A stretch of 64,000 nucleotides of DNA from Aquilaria yunnanensis (taxonomy: Eukaryota; Streptophyta; Magnoliopsida; Malvales; Thymelaeaceae): assembly GCA_039654915.1 (NCBI GenBank), contig CM077593.1, positions 42,254,501 to 42,318,500 on the forward strand, read 5' to 3'. Under the pieces are notes generated by a model. The model saw only the letters and a list, made by a program, of their open reading frames with translations, searched no databases and was not told where the DNA came from. The position numbers and the translations under genes were made by a program. Of the stretch, positions 45,250-57,039 are shown piece by piece. How positions within the stretch are numbered: the stretch's first letter is position 1; each line of letters opens with the position of its first letter.

Positions 45250-46744
45250 TACTGCACTATAACAGTTATAACCCAAGTGTAAGTTGTCATAAGTAATAAA
45301 TCTTGGGAGTCCAATTGTCGAACCATAGGAAAATGAATTAAGAAATACAAATTACAGAAGTGGAGGAAGGTTTGACAAAAAAAAATAATTTTGTTTAAAC
45401 ACTTAATTTTAAGAAAATAACTAAGGTAAGGGGGATCCACTTTTAGTATATCAGTTATGATTAATTTTAGCCTATCTTGCCACTTAATTGGGATCCACCC
45501 ATAGACGAGGTCCCAATCAGGGAATTTAATTAGCATTAGCTTTCATTGATCTTAAAATGCCAACACTTGCTAATGGGTTCAAGTATCCATCATGCCAACC
45601 TTTATCCACAATAACTCAAAATTTCAATATACCTGGCAAGCCACGTTCTATAGAGGAAATCAAGTAACCTTAGTTCCAATGATTGACAATGATGAATCAA
45701 AACTCCCATTTAACAAGGAGGGAAGTTAAATAGATTAAGAAAGAAAATACCATTAACATTGTGATCCATTCAAATCAATCATAACCTTTATACCAAAAGC
45801 TTCACCCTTTCACCTTAGTAAAAGAAAGATTAGTTAGCCATGATAAAAGTAAACAACATGTAAAAAGATAAAATGAACATGGATTGAAAGATCAAAGGAA
45901 GAACGAAAAGAAGAACGAGAAAACACTGGGATAAAGCTTTGGTATTAAAAACAAGAACAAAACTAAAGAAGAAAAGCTAAGATGATACAAGAACATAAAA
46001 ATGGCCTAAAATGGCATGAATTCGTCCTCCCCCTAATGTGCCTATTTATAGAGTTTTGGGGTCGGTGAAATGGTAAAATAGAATAGCAAAATGTAGGTAA
46101 ATACAAATCAACAAAGGTGGGCTGCAAATTATTTTAATTTTTGGACCACTGTACACATTAAATCAGCTCTTCCCTAAAGCAAGGAACTTGTAGATCTTTT
46201 CTTTAGCTTCAAAATGATAGCTTGCTCATTCAAATCAAACATTTGTAGCTCAAGTTATGATTTTTCTACCGAAACTGCTCTTCAGTACATGGAAGAGTGA
46301 AGAATCTCATCTATAATCAGATTTCAGCAATGAAAATGATCGAACTAGCTGTCAGAATGAAGATAGATCGAAGATCTATGTGTTGGCTTCTAGATAAATT
46401 TGAAATCACTCAATTCTGACATCTACAGCTGCAGATATGATTTTTCTCGTGAAAGGTTGCCAAGTGATGATTTTACCTACATAAAAAAATAATTATTTAA
46501 TATATATTTTAATATTAATGAACAGTAAACTATGTATGTACAGTAAATACGTATATGAACCGTAAAATATGTGTAAGAATAGTAAGTTGGTGAATAGTAA
46601 ATTGATGAATAGCAACTGTGAATATTGAATTGGTGAATAGTAACCTAGTGAAAAAAGTGCTTTAAATTGGAGAAATTAATCACAATCAAAGTGTATAATG
46701 ATAATTTAAATCCTTAACAGCAATACACTTATGAGTATTTATCA
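45250..46744 (-). repeat. 3' LTR of element F (left copy), about 1.5 kb
   Basis: Homologous from the TGCACT.TAACAGTT start to the ACTTATGA end with 53000-54474. On the minus strand the purine-rich AGTTGGAGGGAAG (46757-46745) directly precedes its TGATAAAT start, marking it as the 3' LTR. Confidence 0.85.
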
Positions 46745-49190
46745 CTTCCCTCCAACTAGGTTTTTGCTAGTCCCTAGCAAGTGCAACCTAAAAAAATAAA
46801 CAAAACACATAATCTAACAACTCACGACAAATCATGCTATGAATATATAACACTTGTAAACTTGACTTGAGAGTAATTAATGAAAGGAGAAAAAGTTAAG
46901 ACCTTATTCCCAAAGGTAGAAGATCACTCCCTAAGTGTTTGTACTCATTTTAAGGTGGGTTTGTGACAGCTTACTTTGTGTTTCTCAATCTGGAGCTTGC
47001 AAGGGGATCAAACTTCACCATCACTAGATTCCCAAAAGGTATTGCATGTGAATGTAAGTTCAATGGTCTTTATATAAGGTTGTAATGGGGCTAGGTTTGG
47101 TGAAAGCAGGAATCGGATGAAGGCTTTTTAGTGGTGAAGTTCAAGAGAATTAGTAATATAATGAACAATAAATATGGACACCTAAAACACTAAATACCCA
47201 AAGTCTCCCAAATTAATCCTAGTCTCCAACTTCTCTCCAAAACACAATTCTCTATCAACATATGAGTCTAGAAAACAAATATGGTAGAGTTTTAAACTTA
47301 TTGAATTTAACACCATTTTTTTTCTTTTTCTTTCTCTCTCTCTCTTTTTTTTTTTTTTACTTTCTCTATTTCAAAATGGATGGCCTTATTTGACTTGCAC
47401 AAATATTAAGGCTGAAGTTGTTTTTTTTCCCAAAATTGTCGTCCATGATTATACGTTTATCTGTCAGAAAAAGACAAAAGAAGATGTCTTTCATATTTAA
47501 TTTAGTATGGATTCACATGGGTATGAGCATATATAATTTTACTTGAAAAGGAAAAAGACCAATTTTTTTTAAATTTCCATAAAAGAAAAAGAGGCCAAGT
47601 ATTATGAAACAAGAGAGTCTTTTTTTATTATTTTATTATTTTTATTTATTTATTTTTACTTTATTTTGCGAGGGATTTTTCTTATGATCTCACTTTTGCC
47701 TTTTTTAACAAATCAACATTTGTTTAAAACTCAACCATCCAATAATATACACTTAATTTTTATGCTTCAAGCTTAACTTACCCCAAATTTTCTACTATGA
47801 CAATTTAAGCTCAAGGTAACCCAACATATTCTGAAGCACACCCTACACTTATTCTTTATTTTACCAAAAAAAATACATTTATTTTAATTCTCTAAGCCCA
47901 TAATCACATATGCATCACTAGTTCCAAGGACAACAAAAGATCAAAATGAAATGGAAGTGGTTAAACATATAGGGTTCAAAGAAAGAATATAGCTGTAAGG
48001 CTCAAATGGGCTCACTAAGGGATAATGTACAAGGTTAGCTTTTGGTAAATGGTTGGCCCTAAAATGCCATTTTCTTCCTTAAATTTACATGCAAGAAGTG
48101 AGGTTGCATGGGTGCTTAAGACCACTCATCCAAGCAAGGTCTAGCTCAAAACACAAAGTAAGCACTCTCAACAAAGAAATTCACACATCTTAATAAACAT
48201 TGAGGGCTCAAAAGTGCTCACCGGTTATTTATTTTCCTTAGGTAATAAGCAACATACTTTAAGTACTTTAAAAAATTAACAACCATTTCGAATTTACAAG
48301 GTATACATCCAATGATGATATTTTCATGAGTTGGGTTCCTAAATGCAAACAAACAACCTAAATTCATGCTAAATGTTCCTACATGTAACTATTTATGCTT
48401 GCAAGAAAAAAAATGTTATGCATGTCACACAAAATAGGATGCGTCTCAAGAGTGAAAAATTATTCTTTACTTAGCCATCATAAACTAAGTGCTTTGTATA
48501 ATGGTTTTAATATCAACATGAGAGAAACTAAACTAAAAAAAAAAATCAAATATCAACTATCCCTCCCCTCAAATAGATTAAGACATTGTCCCCCATGTCA
48601 AAACAAAGATAAGAAGAGTGAAGAAGAAATTACCTGAAATGGTAGTTATTGAAAAAGAAAAACCTAAAATAACTTAAACCAAAATAAAGAAAATACAGAT
48701 AGTAAAACTAAAAAACAAGAAAAACATATCCACAAGTCTGATTGCTCTATTCCACAGTGCTTCATCACTTATTAAGGATTGACACGTATAAAAAAAATAA
48801 CAAAAATAAAATGACATTAATGTACAGTAGTTGTGATTGTGGCTCACATCTTCCACTGATTTTATGTCCAGTAACAGCTTTAATGCCTTCTATCAGTCGA
48901 GGATATGCTTCCCATCCAGTTTTCTTACAAACTAGCAAACAGGGTCGTTTAAAGTCATATTCCCAAGGCTGTAACGCTCTCATTCTCTATGAACAATCCT
49001 CCATAAACCAAGAAGTTTACGTTGCACAAATCCACAAGAATGCATTTCAAGAGTCAATCGGATATCATCCAAAGAATCTTTATACATGCCATTATTAATG
49101 AATTTTCTTTTATCTTCTCGATTATCGGACATCATCCTTTAAGAATAACATTTAGTATCAGAATTCCATCAACCATATTTCTGATAGACG
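46745..49190 (-). other. 3' internal region of element F, no recognisable gene
   Basis: AT-rich sequence with long A/T and CT tracts (for example 47320-47360) and no domain. Open frames at 48395-48637 and 48742-49098 (plus) lack motifs and are probably chance. In Athila elements this space often holds an env-like or noncoding region, but nothing here supports either. Confidence 0.45.
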
Positions 49191-49207
49191 CGTAACCTTT
49201 TTGCTCT

Positions 49208-49438
49208 TCACTTTTTGGTATAAGAGCTTTTGCCTAAGCCAGCCATGCGGGACACAAATGCAACTGGGATTTCACCAACCAAACGGACCTTAGCTTCAAT
49301 TAACCAATGCACATCTTCAAGAATGCCCTTGTGCATAAAAACGCTTAATCGTTCACATCTAGCTTCATAAATTCTTTTAAGAACATTCATTGGAAGAAAA
49401 GGAAAGTAGTTTTGTAAAGAAAAAAGAACAGAATCCAT
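49208..49438 (-). CDS. Unidentified 76-residue open frame in element F
   Basis: A clean open frame lies downstream of the integrase remnant on the coding strand (MNVLKRIYEARCERLSVF, KVRLVGEIPVAFVSRM). I do not recognise it. It may be a remnant of an extra gene 3' of pol, or chance. No signal peptide or membrane segment is clear. Confidence 0.25.
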   Translation of the reverse strand: MDSVLFSLQNYFPFLPMNVLKRIYEARCERLSVFMHKGILEDVHWLIEAKVRLVGEIPVAFVSRMAGLGKSSYTKK

Positions 49439-49519
49439 TTTTGAAAAGAAATTGAGAGATGATAGAAAGAAATCAGTTATTATGGGAAACTGAAATAACC
49501 GACTTGAGAGTCATGGAGT

Positions 49520-52500
49520 ACCATATCCGCCACTTAACCGGGAAGAAATGGATCAACAATTTTTAAGGCTTTATAGAATACATGTACGTCTTTGAACAAA
49601 GAACACCAGTAAAATTCAAACTGCAAAATCTTTGTAGCTATTTTCTTTGACAAAACACACCCCTCGCATGTTTTAGAATTACAAAATTCAATCACACTTT
49701 TGACCTTATCCTCGAGTATGCATCCCTTAAACATCTGATTAGGGCAGTATTTGAGATGATAAGAGTCATTCTAGGAAAAAATTTTCACCTCATATAAAAA
49801 TTTCTTCTTACCTTGGGCACTCCATTGAGCTGGTATCCGTTCTGTCACCAAAAAGTTGACAATATTAGCAAACAAAGGTATTGTAGTGATAGAGAATAAA
49901 AATTTATCAGGAAAATAATCATTTATAGGTGTAGCCTCAATTGAGGAATCTATTGTCAGTCGTGACAAATAGTCAGTGACTACATTTTTGGTACCCTTCT
50001 TACCCTTGATCATGATGTTGAACTCTTGGAGTAATATGATCTAGCGTATCAGCCTTGATTTAGCATCTTTCTTTGACATTAGGTATTTCAATTCTTTAGG
50101 TAAAAGCTTCAGCTCAATTGTGTGAATTTTATTTTACTATTTAATTTTTGGTTTCCAACATATGTTTCCTTTCACCAGTGAAGAATCAAGCAATGAACAT
50201 ATATTAGATGTATCCTGATCCATTTGTGTAATTGATTCAAATGAATTAACCATATAATTTTTTAGAGGATCAGAGATACTCCCTTCTTTGATGTGGTTTT
50301 TTCCAGTAGTGTCAATGAGGCAAACTTTCTCACTTTCATCTTCTTTTTCAGGTGGTTGCTTAAGCAAGTTGAAAATATTTAACTCCAATGTCATATTTCC
50401 AAATGTCAGCTTCATCAATTCATTCCTGCAATTAATTAAGGCATTAGAAGTTGCTAAAAATTGACGTCCCAAAATAACAAGTATTGAATTTTTAATTTCC
50501 ACTGGCTGTGTGTCTAAAACAATAAAATCCAAAGGATAAATAAATTTATAAACTTGGACTAATACATCTTCAACAACTTTTTTGGGCACTTTCATTGATC
50601 TGTCAACAAGCAAAAGAGTTACATTGGTTGGTTTTGACTCACCTAAATTTAGTTTTTGGTAAACTGAATATGGAAGTAAGTTTACACTAACTCCATGATC
50701 AAGCAATGCTTGCTCAATTTTATGTTCTCCAATGAAACATGAAATTGTTGGACAACCAGGATCCTTGTATTTTAAAGCAGTATTATTTTGAATAATAGAA
50801 CTTACTTGCTTTGCATAGAAGGCTTTCTTTTTCACATTCAGTTTTCTTTTAATAGTGCACAAATCATTCAAAAATTTAGCATAAGAAGGTACCTATTTAA
50901 TCGCATCCAACAAAGGGATATTGATCTTTACCTGCTTGAAAATATCAAGAATTTCAGGATTTCGATTCACCTTCTTAGGAATAGTTAATGCCTGAGGAAA
51001 TGGAGGTGTAGGTGGAGATTTAATTTGTTCTTCACTTGGTATAGGTTCAACCCCTTCTTTACTCTTAGAAGTTGACTCATCGTCTCCTTTACAAGGATTA
51101 GGAATGGATCTTTCAACAACCTTACTATTGCAAAGTGTAATGATTGACTTTACTTGATCCATGGTTTAACCTTTGGGATTTGATTGTGGTTGAGAAAGAA
51201 ATTTCTCATTATCCTGAATGTTGAGTGCAGATGCAAATTTTTCAAGAATATCTTTCAAATCAATCATGGTTTGACATGTTTGAGCAGTGATGAACTCTTG
51301 CTTCTTAATGAATGAATGCAATGTTTCTTCAAGATTTTTCCTAAAATGGGGAAAAAATAAGATTCATACCCTTGAGATTGCTGAAAATTTTGTTGGGTGT
51401 GCAAAGGTGGTTGTAATGATTAAGGATGATTATCACCTCTCCAACTAAAATTTGAATGATTCCTCCAACTAGGATTATGGGTTTGTGAGTATGGATTTTG
51501 GGTTGGCCTCTTAAAGTTGTTCAAAGCATTGACTTGTTCGTGGAGGCATTCTTTGAAAAAGCGCAAGGTTGGGCAATTGCTAGTGGAATGGTCATTGGTC
51601 TCACAAATGTGACAAACAATTTCTTCAATAGCTTTTAAATGACTAGTTTTCTTCATTTCTAATGCCTCAACCTTTTTAGCTAAAGATGGAAATTTTGCTT
51701 GGAGGTCATTATCTTCCTTAAGATGATATATGCCTCCACTAGTTGCAGGGGATTGAGTCTTACCTGGAGCCTCATAGGTACTAGCGGTGTCCTAATTTTG
51801 TGCATTTTCTGCTAACATGTCTTAGTAATTCATTGCCTCGTTACGATCTTTATCCTCAAATATTCCATTACACATCATTTCAACCATTTGTCTTTCCCTA
51901 TGTGACAAACCTTCGTAAAAATATGAGACTAATCTCTAAGTTTCAAAATCATGGTGTGAGCATGTGTTAAGTAAATCTTTGTATCTATCCCAACACTAGT
52001 AAAAAGTTTTTCCTGGTTTGTGTGTGTAAGTGGTGATTTTCCTTTTGAGAGAATTTGTCTTATGGGCAGGAAAATTTTTTTCCAAAAATTGTTGTTGTAG
52101 TTCATCCCATGAATTAACGAAGCCTGACCTAAGACTCTGTAGCCAAGTTTTAGCTTTATTTTTTAAAGAAAAAGTAAAAAGCTTAAGCCTGATGATGTTC
52201 ATGCTACAGTTTAGGTTATTATATGTGTGACAGATTTCCTCAAATTCTCTCGAATGCAAGTATGGATTTTCGGAATCAAAACCGTGAAAAGTTCATAAAA
52301 GTTGAATAATATCAAGTTTGAACTTGAAGTGAGATGCGTCAGGAAGAAAGATTAAACAAGATGGAGTGCTATTTCTTATGGGGTTCATGTGCTCTCTAAG
52401 TGTCCTAGGTCGATCTTGGTCATTATGTAGAAAATGATTATTTTCTTGTTCATTAATAAGTTCAGCCATGTTTGAAGAAGATGAAGGTTCTCTTACTAGT

Positions 52501-52536
52501 TTACCACTTGATATGCGTGACCAAGCTTTTATGCAA

Positions 52537-52540
<4 letters not shown>
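49520..52540 (-). pseudogene. gag-pol of element F with RT removed
   Basis: On the minus strand, Gag starts near 52470 (MAELINEQ) and has AKTWLQSLRSGFVNSWDELQ (about 52160-52100). A zinc finger CHICETNDHSTSNCP is near 51610. Protease (50871-50137) has LLDHGVSVNLLPYSVY, where DHG replaces the usual DLG or DTG, and ILGRQFLATSNA. The frame then passes from TIELKLLPKELKYL straight to MSKKDAKSRLIR near 50090-50040, the RNase H end (VTDYLSRL) and an integrase zinc-domain start to about 49534. So RT and most of RNase H are gone. Confidence 0.82.

Positions 52541-52575
<35 letters not shown>
52537..52575. repeat. AAT microsatellite
   Basis: About thirteen uninterrupted AAT units lie upstream of the F gag start. 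Confidence 0.95.
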
Positions 52576-52576
<1 letters not shown>

Positions 52577-52604
52577 GCAAGAAAAACTAATATCAATAAC
52601 AAAT

Positions 52605-52905
52605 AGAAATAGGAGGCTCAGCCTTTCATTTTACAAGCAGTAAATGTAGGAGGCAAAGCCATCCATTAAACAGTAAAAAAATAAAAGACAACAAGATTAA
52701 TAGAAAATAAAAGATAGGAGGCTTAACCTACCATTCAACAATAATAATAAATAAATAAATAAATAGACCAAGATGAACAGAAAATAAAAGGTAGGAGGCT
52801 CAGCCTTCTAAATAAAGAAAAATAAAAAGTAGGCAGCTTAGCCGTCCTTTCAACAATAATAAACATAAAAATAAACAGATGATGTAGGAGGCTCAGTCTT
52901 CCAGA
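52605..52905 (-). repeat. Degenerate AGGAGGCTCAGCCTTCC repeats in the F leader
   Basis: Six variants occur at about 52609, 52651, 52724, 52793, 52830 and 52886, separated by A-rich stretches. They lie between the F primer site and gag on the minus strand, in the transcript leader. Each holds a short inverted repeat (AGGAGGCT / AGCCTTCC). Confidence 0.7.
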
Positions 52906-52975
52906 TAATGAAAAAAAATGAAACAAAATAAAAAGTAACAAAAAGAAAAAAAATGAACTTATACTCTAATTTTAC

Positions 52976-52997
52976 TTCCCCCGCAACGGCACAAAAA
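52976..52997 (-). other. Primer-binding site of element F
   Basis: On the minus strand GTGCCGTTGCGGGGGA next to the LTR resembles the tRNA-Asp-type site TGGCGCCGTTGCCGGGGA with a few changes, as used by Athila and Tat elements. Confidence 0.6.
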
Positions 52998-52999
52998 AC

Positions 53000-54474
53000 T
53001 GTTGCACTCTAACAGTTGTAACCAAAATGTAGGTTGTTGCAAATAATAAAATTTCAGGAGTCCGAGTGTCAAACCACAAGGAAGTGAATTAAAAAATACA
53101 AATTACAAAAGTGGAGGAAGGTTTGACAAAAAACTGTAAACAATTTTGTTTAAAAACTTAATTTCAGGAAAATAGCTAAGGTTTGGGGGATCCACTTTTA
53201 GTATATCGGTTATGATTAATTTTAGCCTATCTTGCCACTCAACTGGGATCCACCCTTAGAGGAGGTCCCAATCGGGGAATTGAGTTAGCATTAGCTTTCA
53301 TTGATCTTAAAATGCCAACACTTGCTAATGGGTTCAAGTATCCATTATACCAACCTTTGTCCACAATAACTCAAGATTCCAATATAGCTAGCAAGCCATG
53401 TTCTACATAGGGAATCAAGTAGCTTTTGTGCCAATGATTAACTATGATGAATCAAGATCCCACTTAACAGGGAAGAAAGTTAAATAGAGTAAGAAAGAAA
53501 ATACTGTTAATGTTGTGATTCATTCAACTCAATCATAACCTTTATACCAAAAGCTTCACCCTTTCACCTTAGCAAAAGAAAGATTAGTTAGCCATGATAA
53601 AAGTAAACAACATGTAAAAGGATGAAATGAACATGGATTGAAAGATCAAAGGAAGAACGAAAAGAAGCATGAGAAAACACTTGGACAAAGCTTTAGTATT
53701 GAAAACAAGAACAAAACTAAAGAAGAAAAGCTAAAGATGATATAAGAACATAAAAATGACCTAAAAAATGACATGAATAAGTCCTCCCCCAAGGTGCCTA
53801 TTTATAGAGTTTTGGGGTGGGTGAAATGGTAAAATAAAATAGTAAAATGTTGGTAAATACAAATCAACAAAGGTGAGCTGCAACTTCTTTTAATTTTTGG
53901 ACCACTGTACACATCAAATCAGCTCTTCCTCAAATCATGGAACTTGTAGATCTCCTATTTATCTTCAAAAAAATATCTTTCTCATTCAAATCGAACATCT
54001 GTAGCTCAAGTTATGAATTTTCTACCGAAACTACTCTTCAGCACATGGAAGAATGAAGGATCTCATCTATAATTAGATTTCGGCAATGAAAATGATTGAA
54101 CTAGCTATGAGAATGAAGAAGAATTGAAGATCTATGTGTTCGCTTCTAGATGAATTTGGAATCACTCAATTTCGACATCTACAGCTCTAGATATGATTTT
54201 TTTCGTGAAGGGTCGCCAAGTAATGATTTTACCTACATAAAAAAATAATCATTTAATATATATATTTTAATATTAATGAACAGTAAACCACGTATGTACA
54301 GTAAATATGTGTATGAATAGTAGAATATGTGTATGAATAATAAGTTGATGAATAGTAAATTGGTGAATAGTAACCCGATGGAAAAAGTGCTTCAAATTAG
54401 AGAAATTAATCACATTCAAAGTGTATAATGATAATTTAAACCCTTAACAGCAATGCACTTATGAACATTCATCG
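53000..54474 (-). repeat. 5' LTR of element F (right copy), about 1.5 kb
   Basis: Collinear homolog of 45250-46744, followed by the TTTAT duplication. Confidence 0.85.
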
Positions 54475-54600
54475 TTTATACTTTGGCAATGTAAATAGAG
54501 GTGTTGGAAAAAAATATTGATGGTATTGCTATGTTACACAGGCTTGCAGTAGTTTTGTTGCGTGATCTATGTGGTGGATAATGCTATCCAAGCTAAGATT
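54475..54600 (+). pseudogene. Athila-like gag fragment of element G, part 3
   Basis: After the duplication the frame reads IEVLEKNIDGIAMLHR and then LLRDLCGG, which fits the region of Athila-type Gag just before its zinc finger. It fades out near 54600. Confidence 0.5.
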
Positions 54601-55950
54601 GTCAAAATTATAGTTGGATGAGTAAGCTGGAATAGGTAGATTTTGTGGAAAATTCTTCTATACCTTAGAACAAACTATAAAAAAATAGCAATAATCCACC
54701 AAATTAAGATTAAAAAACAGCAAGTCCCAAGGCCATATTAAGCTTCCTTCACCTCTAAGTGCCCTTAAAACCCCTTGCCCCTTACCTTTAAGCCTCCATT
54801 TGAAGGCTAAAGGGCCCACCATCGATGCATTGAAGCACTAGGTACTGGTGGTAGTACAATGACCGAGTAATACTACAAACGGTATTATATGGGGCCTTCT
54901 ACCTCCGTAGCACCAAGGCTTCATGCCTTACTACTGCACCTAGTGTCCATAAATGTTATGGGGGCGCCCAATGCTTGCCAAATGTCCAAGGCAAGAACAC
55001 ACAAGCTCCAAAACTCTCCTAGGACTATCATAGGCCATTTTAATGCAAACCATTCCAACCTTTAGGTACATAGACATATAGCGCTAAGCCTTGGAACTCA
55101 CTAGCTCACCATAAGCCAATTGTTACCACAAAAATGCATATCTTCTAAACTATTTGAGACCATCAAGAGAATAAGTAAGACATGCATTAAACAACTAGAT
55201 AAACCAAATTCTATACCACAATTGACACAAAGCTAGTAAGATCAAGGATCCACACCAAGCAAAGAGGCTCCTCTAAGGGGTTCCTATGGTTCAAAAAAAA
55301 ATCCAACATACAAGGCACCAAATTAAGCCTAACCAAGCTAGACACATGCTCATGAAGCTAAAAAAACCAAGAACAACTTAAGAATAAGGAGGGAAAAATG
55401 TTACCTAAACTCACTAAGCTCAAACACACCATATAAGAGCTTCTACACTAGAACTATGTACGAATAAGCCTCCTCTTGCATGGATACCTCATGGGGCTTT
55501 GATTTCCACCAAGACTTGATGAAAATTTGAAGATTTAGCCATGGATTTTGATGGAAATGGGAGAGTTATAGGTTTTGGGGGGTTGGAGCTAATGAATAAT
55601 GCCATCATCACCCCCCAAATAAGTTTAAAAATCCATCTCCTAAAACTCCTGCAACTTCTTCAAGTTGAAAAAAAGACCCTAAGTTCAACTCATGCCACTA
55701 GCTTAAGCAAGTTTATCCCACACTTTGGTTTCTTGTCACTTAGGTTCAAAAGAACAAATTTTAATCTTTATAACTAAACCTATCATCTCAGTACAAAATG
55801 ACTATTTTTCCTCTAGTGACATTTATATTTCAAAATGACCTCGGAACCATATATTCTTTTAAATACTTACTTGACTTATTATTTCAAACTAATCGAGGCA
55901 TTTAACTTGGAATTTTGACTTATTAAATAGGTCTTACTTGATTGTTGGTG
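54601..55950 (-). repeat. LTR-like noncoding DNA, minus orientation
   Basis: Reverse-complemented, this AT-rich stretch has the style of the long LTR-like DNA at 57040-59600 (for example a GCATGAAGCCTTGGTG word against GCATGAGGCTTTGATG). No gene is supported; the frame at 55541-55777 has no domain. Confidence 0.3.
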
Positions 55951-57039
55951 GTTCGCTGTCTAGAAAGCTGTAATATAGTAGGAGTAGAAGGTCAACTTTA
56001 GCATTATAGAAAGTGAAACTTTAAATAGAACACATTGCCTATTGTGCCAAGGAAGAGGTAAGATGTGGGAACTTAGAGGCAAAAGCTACATTGTCAAGGA
56101 AAAGGTGAAATTCAGGAACACATAACCTATTGTGTCAAGGAAAATGGGGAATATGTCATGAGTAGGGCATGGCATCAATGCCAAATATTAGGACTTAACT
56201 ATGGCAATTGACACTGACAAAGGGCCATCAGGAAATTAAAGTCAAAACTGGATAGTCAAGTAGACCCATAGTAGGTGGTGCACTAACGATGGGCCAGATA
56301 ATTTTTCCTAGGCGTAACATACCCATAGTATTAAACATGGGATCATTAAGGGAACAAACAAGAGTGATCTGAATCATCCCTATATCAACGGCTAAAGCAC
56401 TTCCATTGTTCCCAATAGGATCCAAGGGTGTGATTTATTGTTCACCGCTCGAAAAACTGCCAAACTTGCTTGAGGTCAGCCTAGCAGCATGAGGAAACCC
56501 TAGCAAGTGTTGCACATGATAAAAGGCACATAATAAAGAGTAAGCTGTCTATTCTATCTGGGATATTAAAACCTTTAACAAGGGAAGCTACTCCCTTGGA
56601 AAGGTGGAAAAACTATTAGGAAGATGAAATATTCTAAATGGCCTGTATTTGAAAGGGCAGACCAGGAAAGCCAGAGGTCTGACTTTCGAACATACAAAGA
56701 ATGTCAAAATGAAAACCTAAACTGCTACCATCATATAGTCATGAAATAGAAAAATGTAACTATATCAACCGAGAATGGAAAAACCACGAAATCAAAAAGC
56801 TTTGAATAAAAAGAAAAATAGAGACTTTGGACTACGTTGACAAAAGAATTAACCCTGTATAGATGGAAGTTATTCCTTGAGAAAAGATGTTATAGCCCTT
56901 CTAATGGAATGCTATAAGAGTGAGATAAGTACATAAATCCCTAGCTTAAATGCCTTAATTAGAGATGCATTAGCAAGATCAAGTAACTTATCCTAGGTTT
57001 CGAGTGGTTGATTGCACTAGATATGCCTGAGGGAAAAAT
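55951..57039. other. Unrecognised decayed sequence
   Basis: No domain, LTR end or convincing frame. A 65-residue minus-strand frame at 56228-56425 has no recognisable motif. It may be part of the same decayed element as 61501-64000, split by the LTR-like block between them. Confidence 0.35.

Larger units (their letters stand above)
45250..54474 (-). mobile_element. Athila-like Ty3/gypsy element F, minus strand, RT deleted
   Basis: LTRs at 45250-46744 and 53000-54474 flank 6.3 kb and are bordered by TTTAT duplications (45245-45249, 54475-54479). The minus-strand order is PBS-like site, gag, zinc finger, protease, RNase H end, integrase N-terminus; RT is missing. Terminal dinucleotides have decayed (TA at the left start, CG at the right end). 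Protease and integrase wording resembles Athila-lineage elements. The LTRs are visibly diverged (very roughly 8-10%). Confidence 0.85.

Noticed and set aside
48395..49098. Plus-strand frames of 80 and 118 residues inside element F
   Set aside because: They run against the element's coding strand, have no domain and lie in low-complexity AT-rich DNA.
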